The notes under the pieces were generated by a model. It made no database searches, had not been told where the DNA came from, and saw only the letters and a program-made list of their open reading frames with translations. This document shows, one piece after another, positions 23,615-32,627 of a stretch of DNA of 64,000 nt (within the stretch, counting starts at the first letter, position 1; every line of letters starts with the position of its first letter). The DNA comes from VYFG01 sp965204165 (GTDB lineage Bacteria; Pseudomonadota; Gammaproteobacteria; Arenicellales; Poriferihabitantaceae), in contig OZ241969.1 of the NCBI GenBank assembly GCA_965204165.1, positions 3,596,001 through 3,660,000 on the forward strand, in the 5' to 3' direction. Made by a program: the position numbers and the translations under genes.

Positions 23615-25390
23615 CTAAGGACGGGACGCCTGTTCCCGGCCGGGTGCCAGTTCCATCAGTACCGGCAGCATGTCCTTGACACTCCTGCAGGGGATCGCGC
23701 CTTCCGCGGTCAGCCGGTCACCGACATCCACGGGCAGCGAATCCCCGGAATCCTCGGGAATTTCGCTGAGCTGTCCCCCCATCATGACGGGAATCGCAAG
23801 GCCCCGCTCGGCAAGCTCGTCACGCAGCCGACAGAAATAGGTCAGTGCCACGCCGTTGTAGGTGCTAAGGGCGATACCGGCGCAATCCCGGGATTCCGCC
23901 AGCCGGGCAAGGTCGCCCGGCTCCGCGGAAACGCCGCCGTCCACAACGCTTACGCCGAGACCATCCAGAACCCCCTCGATGAGCCGCTTGCCGTGCTCGT
24001 GGACATCGGTACTGGCCGTCAGCACGGTGAGGGCCTGCTCCCGGATGCGCGAACATGCCGACGCATCCATGCTGGACAGGTGCATCCCGACCTGGTGTTC
24101 GAGTTCGCGCACGGTATCGGACCGCACAACGGGCCGGCGGCAGCGGGCTTCCCGGTCCACTTCTCCCGGCCCGAAAAGCTGCTCCAGCCTGCGCCCCCCG
24201 ATGCGGCGGATCGCCAGCAACATCTCTAACGCGTCCTCAGTGTCGAATCCCGCCGCCGCAAGACCCTCGATCGTATCGTGATGAAACCGCCTTGCGGCCT
24301 CCTCCATCCGCGCCGCCATGGAATCCACTCCGGCAAAATCGATCACGTCAAGGTAGCCTTCCGCGAGTTCCGCCTGCCGGCGGGCGAAGCACTGGACGTC
24401 GATGATTTCGTCGATTTCGGGGATGCGCTCGTTTTCCGTGACCGGCACGGGGTTGACGGCATGGCCGCTCGGCCGGGTCATCTGCCCTGCAATGTCCAAC
24501 ATCAGGTAGCTGCCGAGGCCGGCGTAGTTCTCCGCGGGGGTGCCGTCGTAGGCGGTGGTATTGCCGTAGATCATGCTGCCCGGGTTCGGACTCAGCCGGG
24601 CCAGGGCGCGCTGGAAGGCCAGTCGCAGGACCGGTGTCGTGCAATGATGGCCGAAGCAGTGGGTGATCGTGCCGCCGGCCAGGTTCTCGACGATATGACG
24701 TTCGATGAGTGCGGCGCCGAGGGCGCAGGACAGGTCCTCGAACACCGCGGCAAAGCCGTCGTCGAGATTCGAATGGACCATCACCGTCACCGGCTGGGCC
24801 GACATGAGGCCGATGGCTGCAAGGGTCGAGCGGGTGGCGGCAATGTCGTCCTGCCAGTCCGGCAGCCGGAAGGTGAAGTACTGGCCCAGGTTGCCGATGA
24901 CCGTGCTACCCGCCGCCAGGGCGGCACAGGTGTTCTCCAGTGCCGCCGGAAATCCCAGCATGAAATCGCCGAAATGGGTGGCGACGGGAGCGGCGTTGGC
25001 GACGTCCACGAATGCCTCGGGACTGTCCAGGATGAGGCCGGTGCCCTGCATCCGCTCCCCGCGCTCAGCGCGCGGAAACCCCATGGACCAGTCAAGACAA
25101 AGGCCGAAACGGTCGACCCGGCCACCCCGTGCGGCTACCTGGTCGTGGATCCGGACGAATGCCCGCCTGCTCTTTTCCCGGTCCCGGAAGCCCATGTGGG
25201 CATGCTGCATGATATGCCCGCTTTCCATGCATTGCCGCTTGTACGTCATCTCGTCCGGGACCCGGTAATAGTCCAGGAATGCGGACCCTTCCACGCGCCA
25301 GTCCCTGGCCAGGGCGGCTCCTTCCGCCAGCACCTCGTCGCCGCCCGGCAGTTCCGGTTCCGGCAGGACGTCCCTTCGCTTAAGGATCAT
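23615..25390 (-). CDS. Cobalamin-binding fusion enzyme of unknown substrate
   Basis: The 591-residue protein ends in a B12-binding domain (about 455-575) with DVHEHGK, the D-x-H-x-x-G motif whose His replaces the lower ligand of cobalamin in glutamate/methylmalonyl mutases and methionine synthase. GIALSTYNGVAL and VMMGGQLSE fit the following loops. The N-terminal 450 residues are probably a catalytic barrel-like region (NLGQYFTFRLPDW, THCFGHHCTTPVLRLAFQRA). I cannot place it in a named mutase. Mutase and catalytic parts are often separate genes; here they are fused with the B12 domain last. Its start overlaps the ArgE-like stop by ATGA, so the two are co-translated and may act on the same amino-acid-like compound. 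No cobalamin riboswitch is visible. Confidence 0.7.
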   Translation of the reverse strand: MILKRRDVLPEPELPGGDEVLAEGAALARDWRVEGSAFLDYYRVPDEMTYKRQCMESGHIMQHAHMGFRDREKSRRAFVRIHDQVAARGGRVDRFGLCLDWSMGFPRAERGERMQGTGLILDSPEAFVDVANAAPVATHFGDFMLGFPAALENTCAALAAGSTVIGNLGQYFTFRLPDWQDDIAATRSTLAAIGLMSAQPVTVMVHSNLDDGFAAVFEDLSCALGAALIERHIVENLAGGTITHCFGHHCTTPVLRLAFQRALARLSPNPGSMIYGNTTAYDGTPAENYAGLGSYLMLDIAGQMTRPSGHAVNPVPVTENERIPEIDEIIDVQCFARRQAELAEGYLDVIDFAGVDSMAARMEEAARRFHHDTIEGLAAAGFDTEDALEMLLAIRRIGGRRLEQLFGPGEVDREARCRRPVVRSDTVRELEHQVGMHLSSMDASACSRIREQALTVLTASTDVHEHGKRLIEGVLDGLGVSVVDGGVSAEPGDLARLAESRDCAGIALSTYNGVALTYFCRLRDELAERGLAIPVMMGGQLSEIPEDSGDSLPVDVGDRLTAEGAIPCRSVKDMLPVLMELAPGREQASRP

Positions 25391-26544
25391 TGCGCGCTGA
25401 TCTGATCCAGCAGTTTGCCGAGAAACACGTCGCAGCGCGCCAGTTCGCTGCGGGCAACGAACTCGTCGGGCTTGTGGCCCTGGTCCATGGAGCCGGGTCC
25501 GCAGATCACGGTGGACAGCCCGAGCCGCTGCTGGAACAGTCCGCCCTCGGTGCCGAAAGCCAGCTTGATGAAGTCCTCGGTGTCCATCAGGTCCTGGACC
25601 CGCCTGACAACTTCCTCCTCGGGACGGGTGTCCAGTGCGGGATACCGGTTGGTGACCGTGATGTCGATGGCCGCGTCCGGAAAATCCCCACGGTGAGGGG
25701 ATACGATTTTGTCTGCAGCCTCCTCGATCCGTGACAGCAGCACCTCCGGGTCGTCATGCTGGGTATTGCGGATCTCCAGGGCGAACCGGCATTCCCCGGG
25801 AATGATATTGAGGGCGGTCCCTCCCCGGATGGTGCCCACCTGGATGGTCGTCCAGGGGACGCTGTAGTGGTGGTCATGGGGGCTGCGGGTCCTGACGCTC
25901 TCCTGGATGTCCCGCAGTGCCTGGATCATCTCCGCGGCGAGATAGATGGCGTTCAGCCCCCGGTCCGGCAGCGCGGAGTGGGCCTCCACGCCGCGGCAGG
26001 TGCAGGTCGCGGCCAGCTTGCCCTTGTGGGCGATCCCGACCTGCATCTCCGTCGGCTCCCCGACGATGCAGAGATCCGGGCGCTCCTTCACCGACTCCAG
26101 CATGTCGAGCATCCGCCGCACACCGATGCAGCCGACTTCCTCGTCGTAGGAAAAGGCAAGGTGCAGGGGGACAGCCAGGGAACGCCTGGCCGCACTTGGT
26201 ACCAGGGCGAGGACACAGGCCAGGAATCCTTTCATGTCCGCGGTGCCGCGGCCGTAGAGACGCCCCGATTCCAGGGTCATCCGGAACGCATCCCGGGTCC
26301 AGTCCTGGCCGTCGACGGGCACGACATCGGTATGCCCGGAAAGCATCACGCCGCCGCCGCCGTCAGGGCCGATCCGTGCGTACAGGTTGGCCTTGTCGCC
26401 GTCTTCGTTGTGGATCAGCACGGATTCGATGCCGTGCTCATCGAGGTAGTCCCTGACAAACCCGATCAACGCCAGGTTGCTGTCCCGGCTCACGGTGGGA
26501 AACGCGATGAGCTGTTCCAGTATCTGCTCGCTTGTGGTCAGCAT
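25387..26544 (-). CDS. argE: Acetylornithine deacetylase-like M20 peptidase
   Basis: The 385-residue M20/ArgE family zinc hydrolase has metal-site motifs MLSGHTDVVP, GRGTADMKGF, DEEVGCIG (catalytic Glu), GEPTEMQVGI and a C-terminal His in GSMDQGHKPDE. ArgE releases acetate from N-acetylornithine in arginine synthesis. The start is ATG 26544, since the preceding in-frame codon is TTG. The stop overlaps the start of the B12 fusion gene (ATGA), which points to a catabolic deacylase, such as for an N-acyl amino acid, rather than plain arginine synthesis. The symbol reflects family, not proven pathway. Confidence 0.8.
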   Translation of the reverse strand: MLTTSEQILEQLIAFPTVSRDSNLALIGFVRDYLDEHGIESVLIHNEDGDKANLYARIGPDGGGGVMLSGHTDVVPVDGQDWTRDAFRMTLESGRLYGRGTADMKGFLACVLALVPSAARRSLAVPLHLAFSYDEEVGCIGVRRMLDMLESVKERPDLCIVGEPTEMQVGIAHKGKLAATCTCRGVEAHSALPDRGLNAIYLAAEMIQALRDIQESVRTRSPHDHHYSVPWTTIQVGTIRGGTALNIIPGECRFALEIRNTQHDDPEVLLSRIEEAADKIVSPHRGDFPDAAIDITVTNRYPALDTRPEEEVVRRVQDLMDTEDFIKLAFGTEGGLFQQRLGLSTVICGPGSMDQGHKPDEFVARSELARCDVFLGKLLDQISAQ

Positions 26545-26641
26545 CAAAATCCGGATGGTCGGGAGAGGTAGCCGGGATATTACGCCGATATCGAACCCAA
26601 GGTCGACAGGCGCGCGGTCATGCGATTCCGTGCCGGATCGC

Positions 26642-26647
26642 TATAAT
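26642..26647 (+). promoter_or_regulatory. Consensus -10 box for the oxidoreductase gene
   Basis: TATAAT (26642-26647) lies 28 bases before ATG 26676. No clear -35 is present at the usual distance. It is divergent from the argE-like gene (start 26544), so the 131-base gap probably holds promoters for both directions. Confidence 0.5.
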
Positions 26648-26675
26648 GCCCGTTTACCTCCAGCGAACACCATCC

Positions 26676-27560
26676 ATGTACCAGAACAGGCATCCCCGAA
26701 TCGGGTTTATCGGCATCGGGCTGATGGGCCGGCCCATGGTCCTGCGGCTTCTGCTCGCCAACTACGGGGTGCGGGTCTGGAACCGCAGTCCGGACAAGGT
26801 TGCGGAAGTGGCCGCCGCAGGGGCGGTGCCCTGCGCCTCGCCCGCGGAACTGGCCCGGGAGTCGGATGTGATCCTCTTGTCCCTCGCCAATACCCGGGCC
26901 GTGGAGTCCGTAGCCGGGGACGATGACTTCCTCGCCGCGCTTGACCCAGGCAGCATCGTGGTGGATCTGTCGAGCATCTCCCCGGAAACCACCCGCACCC
27001 TGGCGTCAAGGGCTGCCGAAACTTCCGGAGCCAGCTGGATCGACGCGCCGGTATCCGGCGGCGTTCCCGGTGCGGAGACCGGTGACCTGGTCATCATGGC
27101 GGGCGGAGAACCCGAGGCCCTGGAGCGCGCCAGGGAGGTGCTGGCGCCACTGTCGAAGCGTGTCACCCACATGGGCCCGAGCGGTGCCGGACAGACCGCC
27201 AAGCTGTGCAACCAGATCATCGTGGGCTGCAACGTTACCGCCATCGGGGAAGCCTTCCGGCTTGCCCGGGCCGCCGGCGTGGACGCCGCACTGCTGCCCG
27301 ACGCACTGGCGGGGGGATTCGCGGATTCGCTGCCGTTCCGGATCTTCGGGCAGCGCATGGCCGACGGAGTGGAATCGCCGGTGTCCGCCAAGATCGAAAC
27401 CATGCTGAAGGACCTCGATGGCGCCGATACCGCCGCAACCGGCCTTGGCCTTGATCTTGACCTGACTCGGGCCGCGGCGGCGCTCCTCAGGGCGAGAACC
27501 GATCAGGGTGACGCGGAGCGCTGCATCACCTCCATGGTGGAACCCCCCGCGCCATCATGA
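26676..27560 (+). CDS. 3-hydroxyisobutyrate dehydrogenase-family oxidoreductase
   Basis: The 294-residue beta-hydroxyacid dehydrogenase family protein begins with the NAD(P)-binding IGFIGIGLMGRPMVLRLL. The substrate motif is DAPVSGGVPGAETGDLVIM and the catalytic Lys lies in GAGQTAKLCNQII. Members oxidise 3-hydroxyisobutyrate, tartronate semialdehyde and other short 3-hydroxy acids. Normal length. The start ATG 26676 follows a TATAAT box. It is convergent with the phosphoribosyltransferase gene, and their 3' ends overlap by 6 bases. Substrate not determined. Confidence 0.88.
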   Translation: MYQNRHPRIGFIGIGLMGRPMVLRLLLANYGVRVWNRSPDKVAEVAAAGAVPCASPAELARESDVILLSLANTRAVESVAGDDDFLAALDPGSIVVDLSSISPETTRTLASRAAETSGASWIDAPVSGGVPGAETGDLVIMAGGEPEALERAREVLAPLSKRVTHMGPSGAGQTAKLCNQIIVGCNVTAIGEAFRLARAAGVDAALLPDALAGGFADSLPFRIFGQRMADGVESPVSAKIETMLKDLDGADTAATGLGLDLDLTRAAAALLRARTDQGDAERCITSMVEPPAPS

Positions 27561-28151
27561 ATCAGGCGCCGCGATGGATTCCAGGACGGGCGCCGCCCAG
27601 GCCTTGTGGGCACGGATTTCCGCCAGGCTGAGACCGGACAGTTCGTAGGGCAGCACCAGCCAGCGGTCGGTTTCGTTGACGAAGTAGTCCGGTGCCGGAC
27701 GACCTGCAACCGGCCGGTACCAGACCGCGGCCACCCGAATGTCCTCCGGCGTGTTCTGGCGCAGTTTGCGGCGCAGCTTCTCCTTCACCGCCTGGACACT
27801 GTGGCCGCTGCTGAAGACGTCGTCCACCAGGAGCAGCCGATGCTCGGCGTCCAGGCGATCCTCAAGGTATTCCAGTCCATGGACCCGGATGCGATCGGAG
27901 TTCCGGATCATGTCGGGATAGTCCTGCATGCCCCGGTAGGATGTCCGGATGGCGATATGGTCGGTTTCCACGCCCAGGTACTGCAGGCATTCCTGAACCA
28001 CGATGCCGGCCACACTGCCCCCGCGCCAGATTCCCACGATGTAATCCGGGCGGAACCCGCTGGAATACACCCGGCGTCCGAGCCGGAATCCGTCCAGAAT
28101 CAGGGCCTGCTCCTCGATGTAGATTTTTTCGGCAGTCCGGGACGGATTCAT
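27555..28151 (-). CDS. Phosphoribosyltransferase-family protein A
   Basis: The 198-residue type I phosphoribosyltransferase fold has the PRPP motif LLLVDDVFSSGHS (about 107-119) and the upstream loop IVGIWRGGSVAG. Its nearest look is the xanthine/hypoxanthine phosphoribosyltransferase type used in purine salvage. It is clearly paralogous to the divergent gene at 28168: FRPDYIVGIWRGG against FRPNFMVGIWRGG, and TDHIAIRTS in both. Only 16 bases separate the two start codons. Whether it salvages a base or is a regulator is unknown. Confidence 0.82.
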   Translation of the reverse strand: MNPSRTAEKIYIEEQALILDGFRLGRRVYSSGFRPDYIVGIWRGGSVAGIVVQECLQYLGVETDHIAIRTSYRGMQDYPDMIRNSDRIRVHGLEYLEDRLDAEHRLLLVDDVFSSGHSVQAVKEKLRRKLRQNTPEDIRVAAVWYRPVAGRPAPDYFVNETDRWLVLPYELSGLSLAEIRAHKAWAAPVLESIAAPDS

Positions 28152-28167
28152 GGGCTAGAATTGTAGC
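28152..28167. promoter_or_regulatory. 16-base divergent gap with -10-like box
   Basis: TAGAAT (28156-28161) lies 6 bases before ATG 28168, the placement expected for a leaderless message. The promoters of both divergent genes must overlap each other's coding start, so their transcription is likely mutually exclusive or linked. Confidence 0.4.
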
Positions 28168-28725
28168 ATGACCGAGAAACTCTACCTGAATGCCCAGGAT
28201 CTGCTGGACGATGCCATGCGTCTCGGCGCCATGGTGGTCAACAGCGGCTTCAGGCCCAACTTCATGGTCGGCATCTGGCGCGGCGGGACGCCGATCGGCA
28301 TCGCGGTGCAGGAGGTACTGTCCTGGGCCGGGATCGAAACCGACCATATCGCGATTCGCACCTCATCCTACGACCAGTCCATCGACCGGCGGGGACACTC
28401 CGTGCGTGTCCACGGTCTGCGCTATCTCGTGGATCGGGTCAACGCCGAGGACGGGTTGCTCCTGGTCGACGATGTCTTCGACACGGGCCTGACCATACAG
28501 GAGGTCATCGACAAGCTGCGGCGGAAGGCACGGCTGAACACGCCGCGCGACATCCGCGTCGCCGTTCCCTGGTACAAGCCTTCGCGCAACCTGGTCGGCA
28601 GGGCACCGGACTACTACCTGCACGAAACCGGGCGATGGATCAAGTTTCCCCACTCCCTGGAAGGGCTGAGCGATGACGAGATACGGAAATTCCGGCCCGA
28701 AATCTGGGAGGTGCTGAACGAATGA
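28168..28725 (+). CDS. Phosphoribosyltransferase-family protein B
   Basis: The 185-residue type I phosphoribosyltransferase has the PRPP loop LLLVDDVFDTGLT (about 98-110) and the MVGIWRGGTPIG loop. It is a paralogue of the divergent gene at 27555. Its stop TGA overlaps the ATG of the amidase gene (ATGA), so it is the first gene of an amidase/deacetylase/aminotransferase run. That context is unusual for purine salvage and suggests salvage of a base released during catabolism. Reaction uncertain. Confidence 0.82.
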   Translation: MTEKLYLNAQDLLDDAMRLGAMVVNSGFRPNFMVGIWRGGTPIGIAVQEVLSWAGIETDHIAIRTSSYDQSIDRRGHSVRVHGLRYLVDRVNAEDGLLLVDDVFDTGLTIQEVIDKLRRKARLNTPRDIRVAVPWYKPSRNLVGRAPDYYLHETGRWIKFPHSLEGLSDDEIRKFRPEIWEVLNE

Positions 28726-30161
28726 GCGACACCGACCTGTGCTATCTGACCGGTGTCGAGGCCCTGGCCCTCTTCAGAAGCGGCGACCTGTCGCCGGTGG
28801 AACTGATGCAGGCCGTGATCAGGCGGGCGGAATCCATGCAGCCCGGAATCAACGCATTCACGGACACATTCTACGAACAGGCGCTGGAGGCGGCATCCGT
28901 GGCCGAGAAACGCTACCTGGGGGGCCGCCCGCGCGAGCTGGAGGGCCTGCCCCTTGCCGTCAAGGATGAGTTGCGCCTCAAGGGAACCCGACGCACTTCG
29001 TCCTCCCTGGTATTCCAGGACCGCGTGGACGACGATTCCGACGTCATCATCGACCGCCTGCTGCGTGCGGGCAGCATCCCCGTTGCCAAGACCGCCACCC
29101 CTGAGTTCTGCCTGCTCGGTTCCTGCCATTCCCGGCTTTTCGGCGTGACCCGAAATCCCTGGGACCTGGACCTGACACCGGGCGGATCGTCCGGCGGCAC
29201 GGGCGCCGCGCTGGCGGCCGGCATGGCCATCCTCGGAACCGGCACGGATATCGGCGGCTCCATCCGGATTCCTGCGGCGCAGTGCGGCATCGTGGGCTAC
29301 AAGCCGCCCTACGGACGCAACCCCGAGGTGCCGGTCTTCAACCTAGATTTCTACAGCCATTCCGGTCCCATGACCCGCTCGGTGGCGGATGCCGCGCTGA
29401 TGCAGAACGTCATCTCCGGTCCGCACAACCAGGACATCGCCACGCTCCGCAGCCGGGTCAGGCTGGATACGGAAGGGGTTCCGGAAAGCCTTGAAGGCTG
29501 GCGGATCGCCTGGTCCATGGATCTCGGGTTCATGGAAATCGACCGCGATGTCGAGAACAACACCCTGCGCGCCCTGGATACCTTCCGGGATCTTGGCGCA
29601 ACCGTGGAGCACATCGACCTCGGCTGGAACCATGAGATCATCCATGCGGCCCATTCGTACTGGTCGCACAACTGGGCGGCCACCATCCAGGGGCTGCTGG
29701 ACACCCACCGCAGGGAACTGGCCGACTACACGGTCTTCTTCATCGAGCGGGCGCGCCAGTCCACCCGGGCGGATTATCTGCGCTCGCTGCAGATCAAGGT
29801 GGAAATGTACCGGGTGTTCGGTCCGCTGATGGACCGGTTCGACCTGTTCGTCTGCCCCACCCTGGCCACCAACCACATCCCGGCGGAATTCACCTGGCCG
29901 GACAGCGAGGTGCTGATCAACGGGAAAATCGTGATCTCCGACGAGGAGTACTGGTCACTGACCTACCCTTTCAACATGCTGAGCCGCTGCCCCGCCCTCG
30001 CCGTGCCGTCGGGGGTGGGCGGCAACGGGGTGCCCACCGGCATCCAGCTGGTTGCGCGCACCTATGCCGACCGCAAGGTCATGGAGGCCGGCAAGGCCTT
30101 CGAGGCCGCGTCCGGGGCCATCCCCGGCTGGTCCCTGGACCGGCGCCTCCCTGCCGGCTGA
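28722..30161 (+). CDS. Amidase signature-family hydrolase
   Basis: The 479-residue amidase has the Ser-Ser-Lys triad: Lys81 (PLAVKDE), Ser156 (PGGSSGG) and Ser180 (GTDIGGSIR), normal for the GatA/amidase family. Family members hydrolyse carboxamides or act in Glu-tRNA amidation; there is no GatC/GatB neighbour, so a catabolic amidase is likely. It overlaps the preceding phosphoribosyltransferase gene by 4 bases and is followed 26 bases later by the acetylpolyamine deacetylase-like gene. The substrate could be an N-acyl amine handled by the cluster; that is inference. Confidence 0.9.
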   Translation: MSDTDLCYLTGVEALALFRSGDLSPVELMQAVIRRAESMQPGINAFTDTFYEQALEAASVAEKRYLGGRPRELEGLPLAVKDELRLKGTRRTSSSLVFQDRVDDDSDVIIDRLLRAGSIPVAKTATPEFCLLGSCHSRLFGVTRNPWDLDLTPGGSSGGTGAALAAGMAILGTGTDIGGSIRIPAAQCGIVGYKPPYGRNPEVPVFNLDFYSHSGPMTRSVADAALMQNVISGPHNQDIATLRSRVRLDTEGVPESLEGWRIAWSMDLGFMEIDRDVENNTLRALDTFRDLGATVEHIDLGWNHEIIHAAHSYWSHNWAATIQGLLDTHRRELADYTVFFIERARQSTRADYLRSLQIKVEMYRVFGPLMDRFDLFVCPTLATNHIPAEFTWPDSEVLINGKIVISDEEYWSLTYPFNMLSRCPALAVPSGVGGNGVPTGIQLVARTYADRKVMEAGKAFEAASGAIPGWSLDRRLPAG

Positions 30162-30187
30162 TCCGTCCCCGCCACCCGGAAAACGCC

Positions 30188-31216
30188 ATGCTGACCGTCT
30201 ACAGCCCCGATCACGAGCTGCGCAACGCGAAAACCGAACTCTATGGCGGGGAACTGGTGCCGCCGTTCGAATGCCCGGAGCGCATGCAATTTGTCCTCGA
30301 ACGGATTCGCGAGGTGCGCCTTGGCGGGGTGATCGGGCCCGAGGACTTCAGCATCGATCCCGTGCTTCGGGTACACGACCCGGGGTTCGTGGAATTCCTG
30401 CAGTCCTGCTGGGCCGAATGGCAGGCCACGGGGTACCGGGGCGAGGCCATTCCCTGCGTCTTTCCCGCCCGCGGCATGCAGCAGCGCATCCCGGATCACA
30501 TCGAAGGCCGGCTGGGTTACTATGCCATGGCGCTCGAGACTTCCATCTGCGAGGGGACATGGACCGCGGCCCGTGCCAGTGCGAACGTGGCGCTCACCGC
30601 CCAGTCCAGGGTCCAGTCCGCCGGCGACAGCGTCTTCGCCCTTTGCCGCCCGCCCGGGCACCATGCATCCACCGACCAGTACGGCGGCTACTGCTTCATC
30701 AACAACGCCGCGGTCTGCGCCCAGGCCTTCCTGGACCAGGGTGCATCGAGAGTGGCGGTCCTGGACGTGGACTTCCATCACGGCAACGGCACCCAGGCCA
30801 TTTTCTATCGCCGGGACGACGTGCAGTACGTCTCCCTCCACGGCGACCCCAGGGAGGCCTTCCCCCATTTTCTCGGTTATGCCGACGAAACCGGTGCCGG
30901 CCCCGGGGAGGGATTCAACCACAATTATCCCCTCGGTCCCGGTACCGCCTACGATACCTGGGGCGAGGCGCTGAGGCACGCCTGCAACCGGGTTCGGGAG
31001 TACAGTCCCGACGCACTGGTGGTTTCGCTGGGCGTGGATACCTTCGAGCATGACCCGATCTCTTTTTTCCGGCTCACCTCGGACGATTACAGGCGCTACG
31101 GCACGACCATCGCCGCACTGGATCTCCCCACGCTGTTCATCATGGAGGGCGGCTACGCGGTGGAGGAGATCGGCATCAACACCGTGAACGTCCTCATCGG
31201 TTTCGAGGGGCACTGA
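30188..31216 (+). CDS. Acetylpolyamine amidohydrolase-like (histone deacetylase superfamily)
   Basis: The 342-residue protein belongs to the zinc-dependent deacetylase superfamily. CRPPGHHAS (His158/His159), DVDFHHGNGTQ (Asp195 and His197 as metal ligands), GVDTFEHDP and MEGGYA are the diagnostic motifs. Length and sequence are closest to the bacterial acetylpolyamine amidohydrolases, which release acetate from N-acetylputrescine, -cadaverine and -spermidine. It lies between the amidase and a class III aminotransferase, giving a plausible route: deacetylate, then transaminate a polyamine-like amine. A polyamine-type importer is encoded at 8852-12747. Other acetylated amines cannot be ruled out. 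Confidence 0.85.
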   Translation: MLTVYSPDHELRNAKTELYGGELVPPFECPERMQFVLERIREVRLGGVIGPEDFSIDPVLRVHDPGFVEFLQSCWAEWQATGYRGEAIPCVFPARGMQQRIPDHIEGRLGYYAMALETSICEGTWTAARASANVALTAQSRVQSAGDSVFALCRPPGHHASTDQYGGYCFINNAAVCAQAFLDQGASRVAVLDVDFHHGNGTQAIFYRRDDVQYVSLHGDPREAFPHFLGYADETGAGPGEGFNHNYPLGPGTAYDTWGEALRHACNRVREYSPDALVVSLGVDTFEHDPISFFRLTSDDYRRYGTTIAALDLPTLFIMEGGYAVEEIGINTVNVLIGFEGH

Positions 31217-31228
31217 GAAGGCCGCATC

Positions 31229-32542
31229 ATGCCGGTCCCGGACAGCGATCGCCCCCGCCTCGACGCGGCGCTCGCCAAGGCGCGGGCACGCTATGTTGCC
31301 GACAACCCGGCATCGGAGGCGGCGCATCACCAGGCCCGGCGGTTCATGCCCGGCGGCAACACCCGCACGATTCTGTACCATGATCCCTTTCCCCTGCGCG
31401 TGGTGTCCGGACACGGCCCCCGCATCACCGATGCCGACGGCCATGAGTACCTGAATCTTCTTGGGGAGTACACTGCGGGGCTGTTCGGGCATACCCATCC
31501 GGTGATCCGGGCCGCCATCGACAGCGCGCTGGACGGCGGAATCAACCTGAGTGCGCACAATACCCATGAGATCCGCCTGGCGGAACTGGTCTGCGGGCGG
31601 TTTCCGTCCATCGAGCGGGTCCGCTTCACCAATTCGGGCACCGAGGCGAACCTGATGGCTATCGCCACCGCCCGGCATCACACCGGCCGGGGGCGGGTCA
31701 TGGTCATGCACGGCGGCTACCATGGCGGCCTGCTCTATTTCGGCGACGGCGGCATTCCCATCAATGCCCCCTATGATTTCGTGCTGGGACGGTTCAACCG
31801 GATTGACGCCACCCGCGAACTCATCCGCGGCAACGCCGGCGACCTGGCCTGTGTCCTGGTCGAGCCGATGATGGGTTCCGCCGGGTGCCTGCCCGCGGAC
31901 CCGGATTTTCTTTGCATGCTGCGGGAGGAAACCCGCAATGCAGGCACCATCCTCATCTTCGATGAGGTGATGACCTCCCGCCTGTCACCGGGCGGTGCAC
32001 AGCAGCACTACGATGTGCTGCCGGACCTCACCACGCTCGGCAAGTACATCGGCGGCGGGATGTCATTCGGCGCCTTCGGCGGCACCCAGGAGATCATGGC
32101 GATGTACGACCCGGGGCGGCCGAATGCCATGCCCCATGCCGGCACCTTCAACAACAACACCCTGAGCATGGCCGCGGGCGCAGCGGCCATGGGAGAGGTG
32201 TTCACCCCCAGGGCGGCAACTGCGCTCAATGCACGGGGGGACGCGCTGCGCCGGAGACTGAACACCATGGCCGAGGAGTGCGGCGCCCCGGTCCACCTGA
32301 CCGGGATCGGCTCGCTGATGAACCTGCACGGCTGCCGTACGGAGATCCGCGACCCGCAGGACCTGGACGCCAGCGATGACCGGATCAAGCAGCTGGTGTT
32401 CCTGGACCTGCTGGAGCGTGGTTTCTATATTGCCCGAAGGGGCTTTGTCGCGTTGATGCTGCCGCACACCGACGAGGACCTGGAGGCGTTCTCGGAAACC
32501 ATGGAGGACATCCTGGAACAGCACGCCGGGACCTGGAGCTGA
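31229..32542 (+). CDS. Class III aminotransferase (GSA aminomutase-like)
   Basis: The 437-residue PLP enzyme resembles glutamate-1-semialdehyde aminomutase and omega-amino transaminases. FTNSGTEAN binds the cofactor phosphate, IFDEVMTSR (Asp245) contacts the pyridine nitrogen, and TLGKYIGGGM (Lys272) carries the Schiff base. GTFNNNTLSMAAG is the usual partner-subunit loop. It starts 12 bases after the deacetylase gene, so it is likely co-transcribed. Context favours transamination of an amine or amino acid over heme synthesis. Confidence 0.88.
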   Translation: MPVPDSDRPRLDAALAKARARYVADNPASEAAHHQARRFMPGGNTRTILYHDPFPLRVVSGHGPRITDADGHEYLNLLGEYTAGLFGHTHPVIRAAIDSALDGGINLSAHNTHEIRLAELVCGRFPSIERVRFTNSGTEANLMAIATARHHTGRGRVMVMHGGYHGGLLYFGDGGIPINAPYDFVLGRFNRIDATRELIRGNAGDLACVLVEPMMGSAGCLPADPDFLCMLREETRNAGTILIFDEVMTSRLSPGGAQQHYDVLPDLTTLGKYIGGGMSFGAFGGTQEIMAMYDPGRPNAMPHAGTFNNNTLSMAAGAAAMGEVFTPRAATALNARGDALRRRLNTMAEECGAPVHLTGIGSLMNLHGCRTEIRDPQDLDASDDRIKQLVFLDLLERGFYIARRGFVALMLPHTDEDLEAFSETMEDILEQHAGTWS

Positions 32543-32627
32543 CCCGAGTCTGCCGGGCCCGGCAAGGTCTTCGAAGGCCTGCCGCAATACCCAATTTCAT
32601 ACGCCGGCCCGACACAATCGGGGAAGA

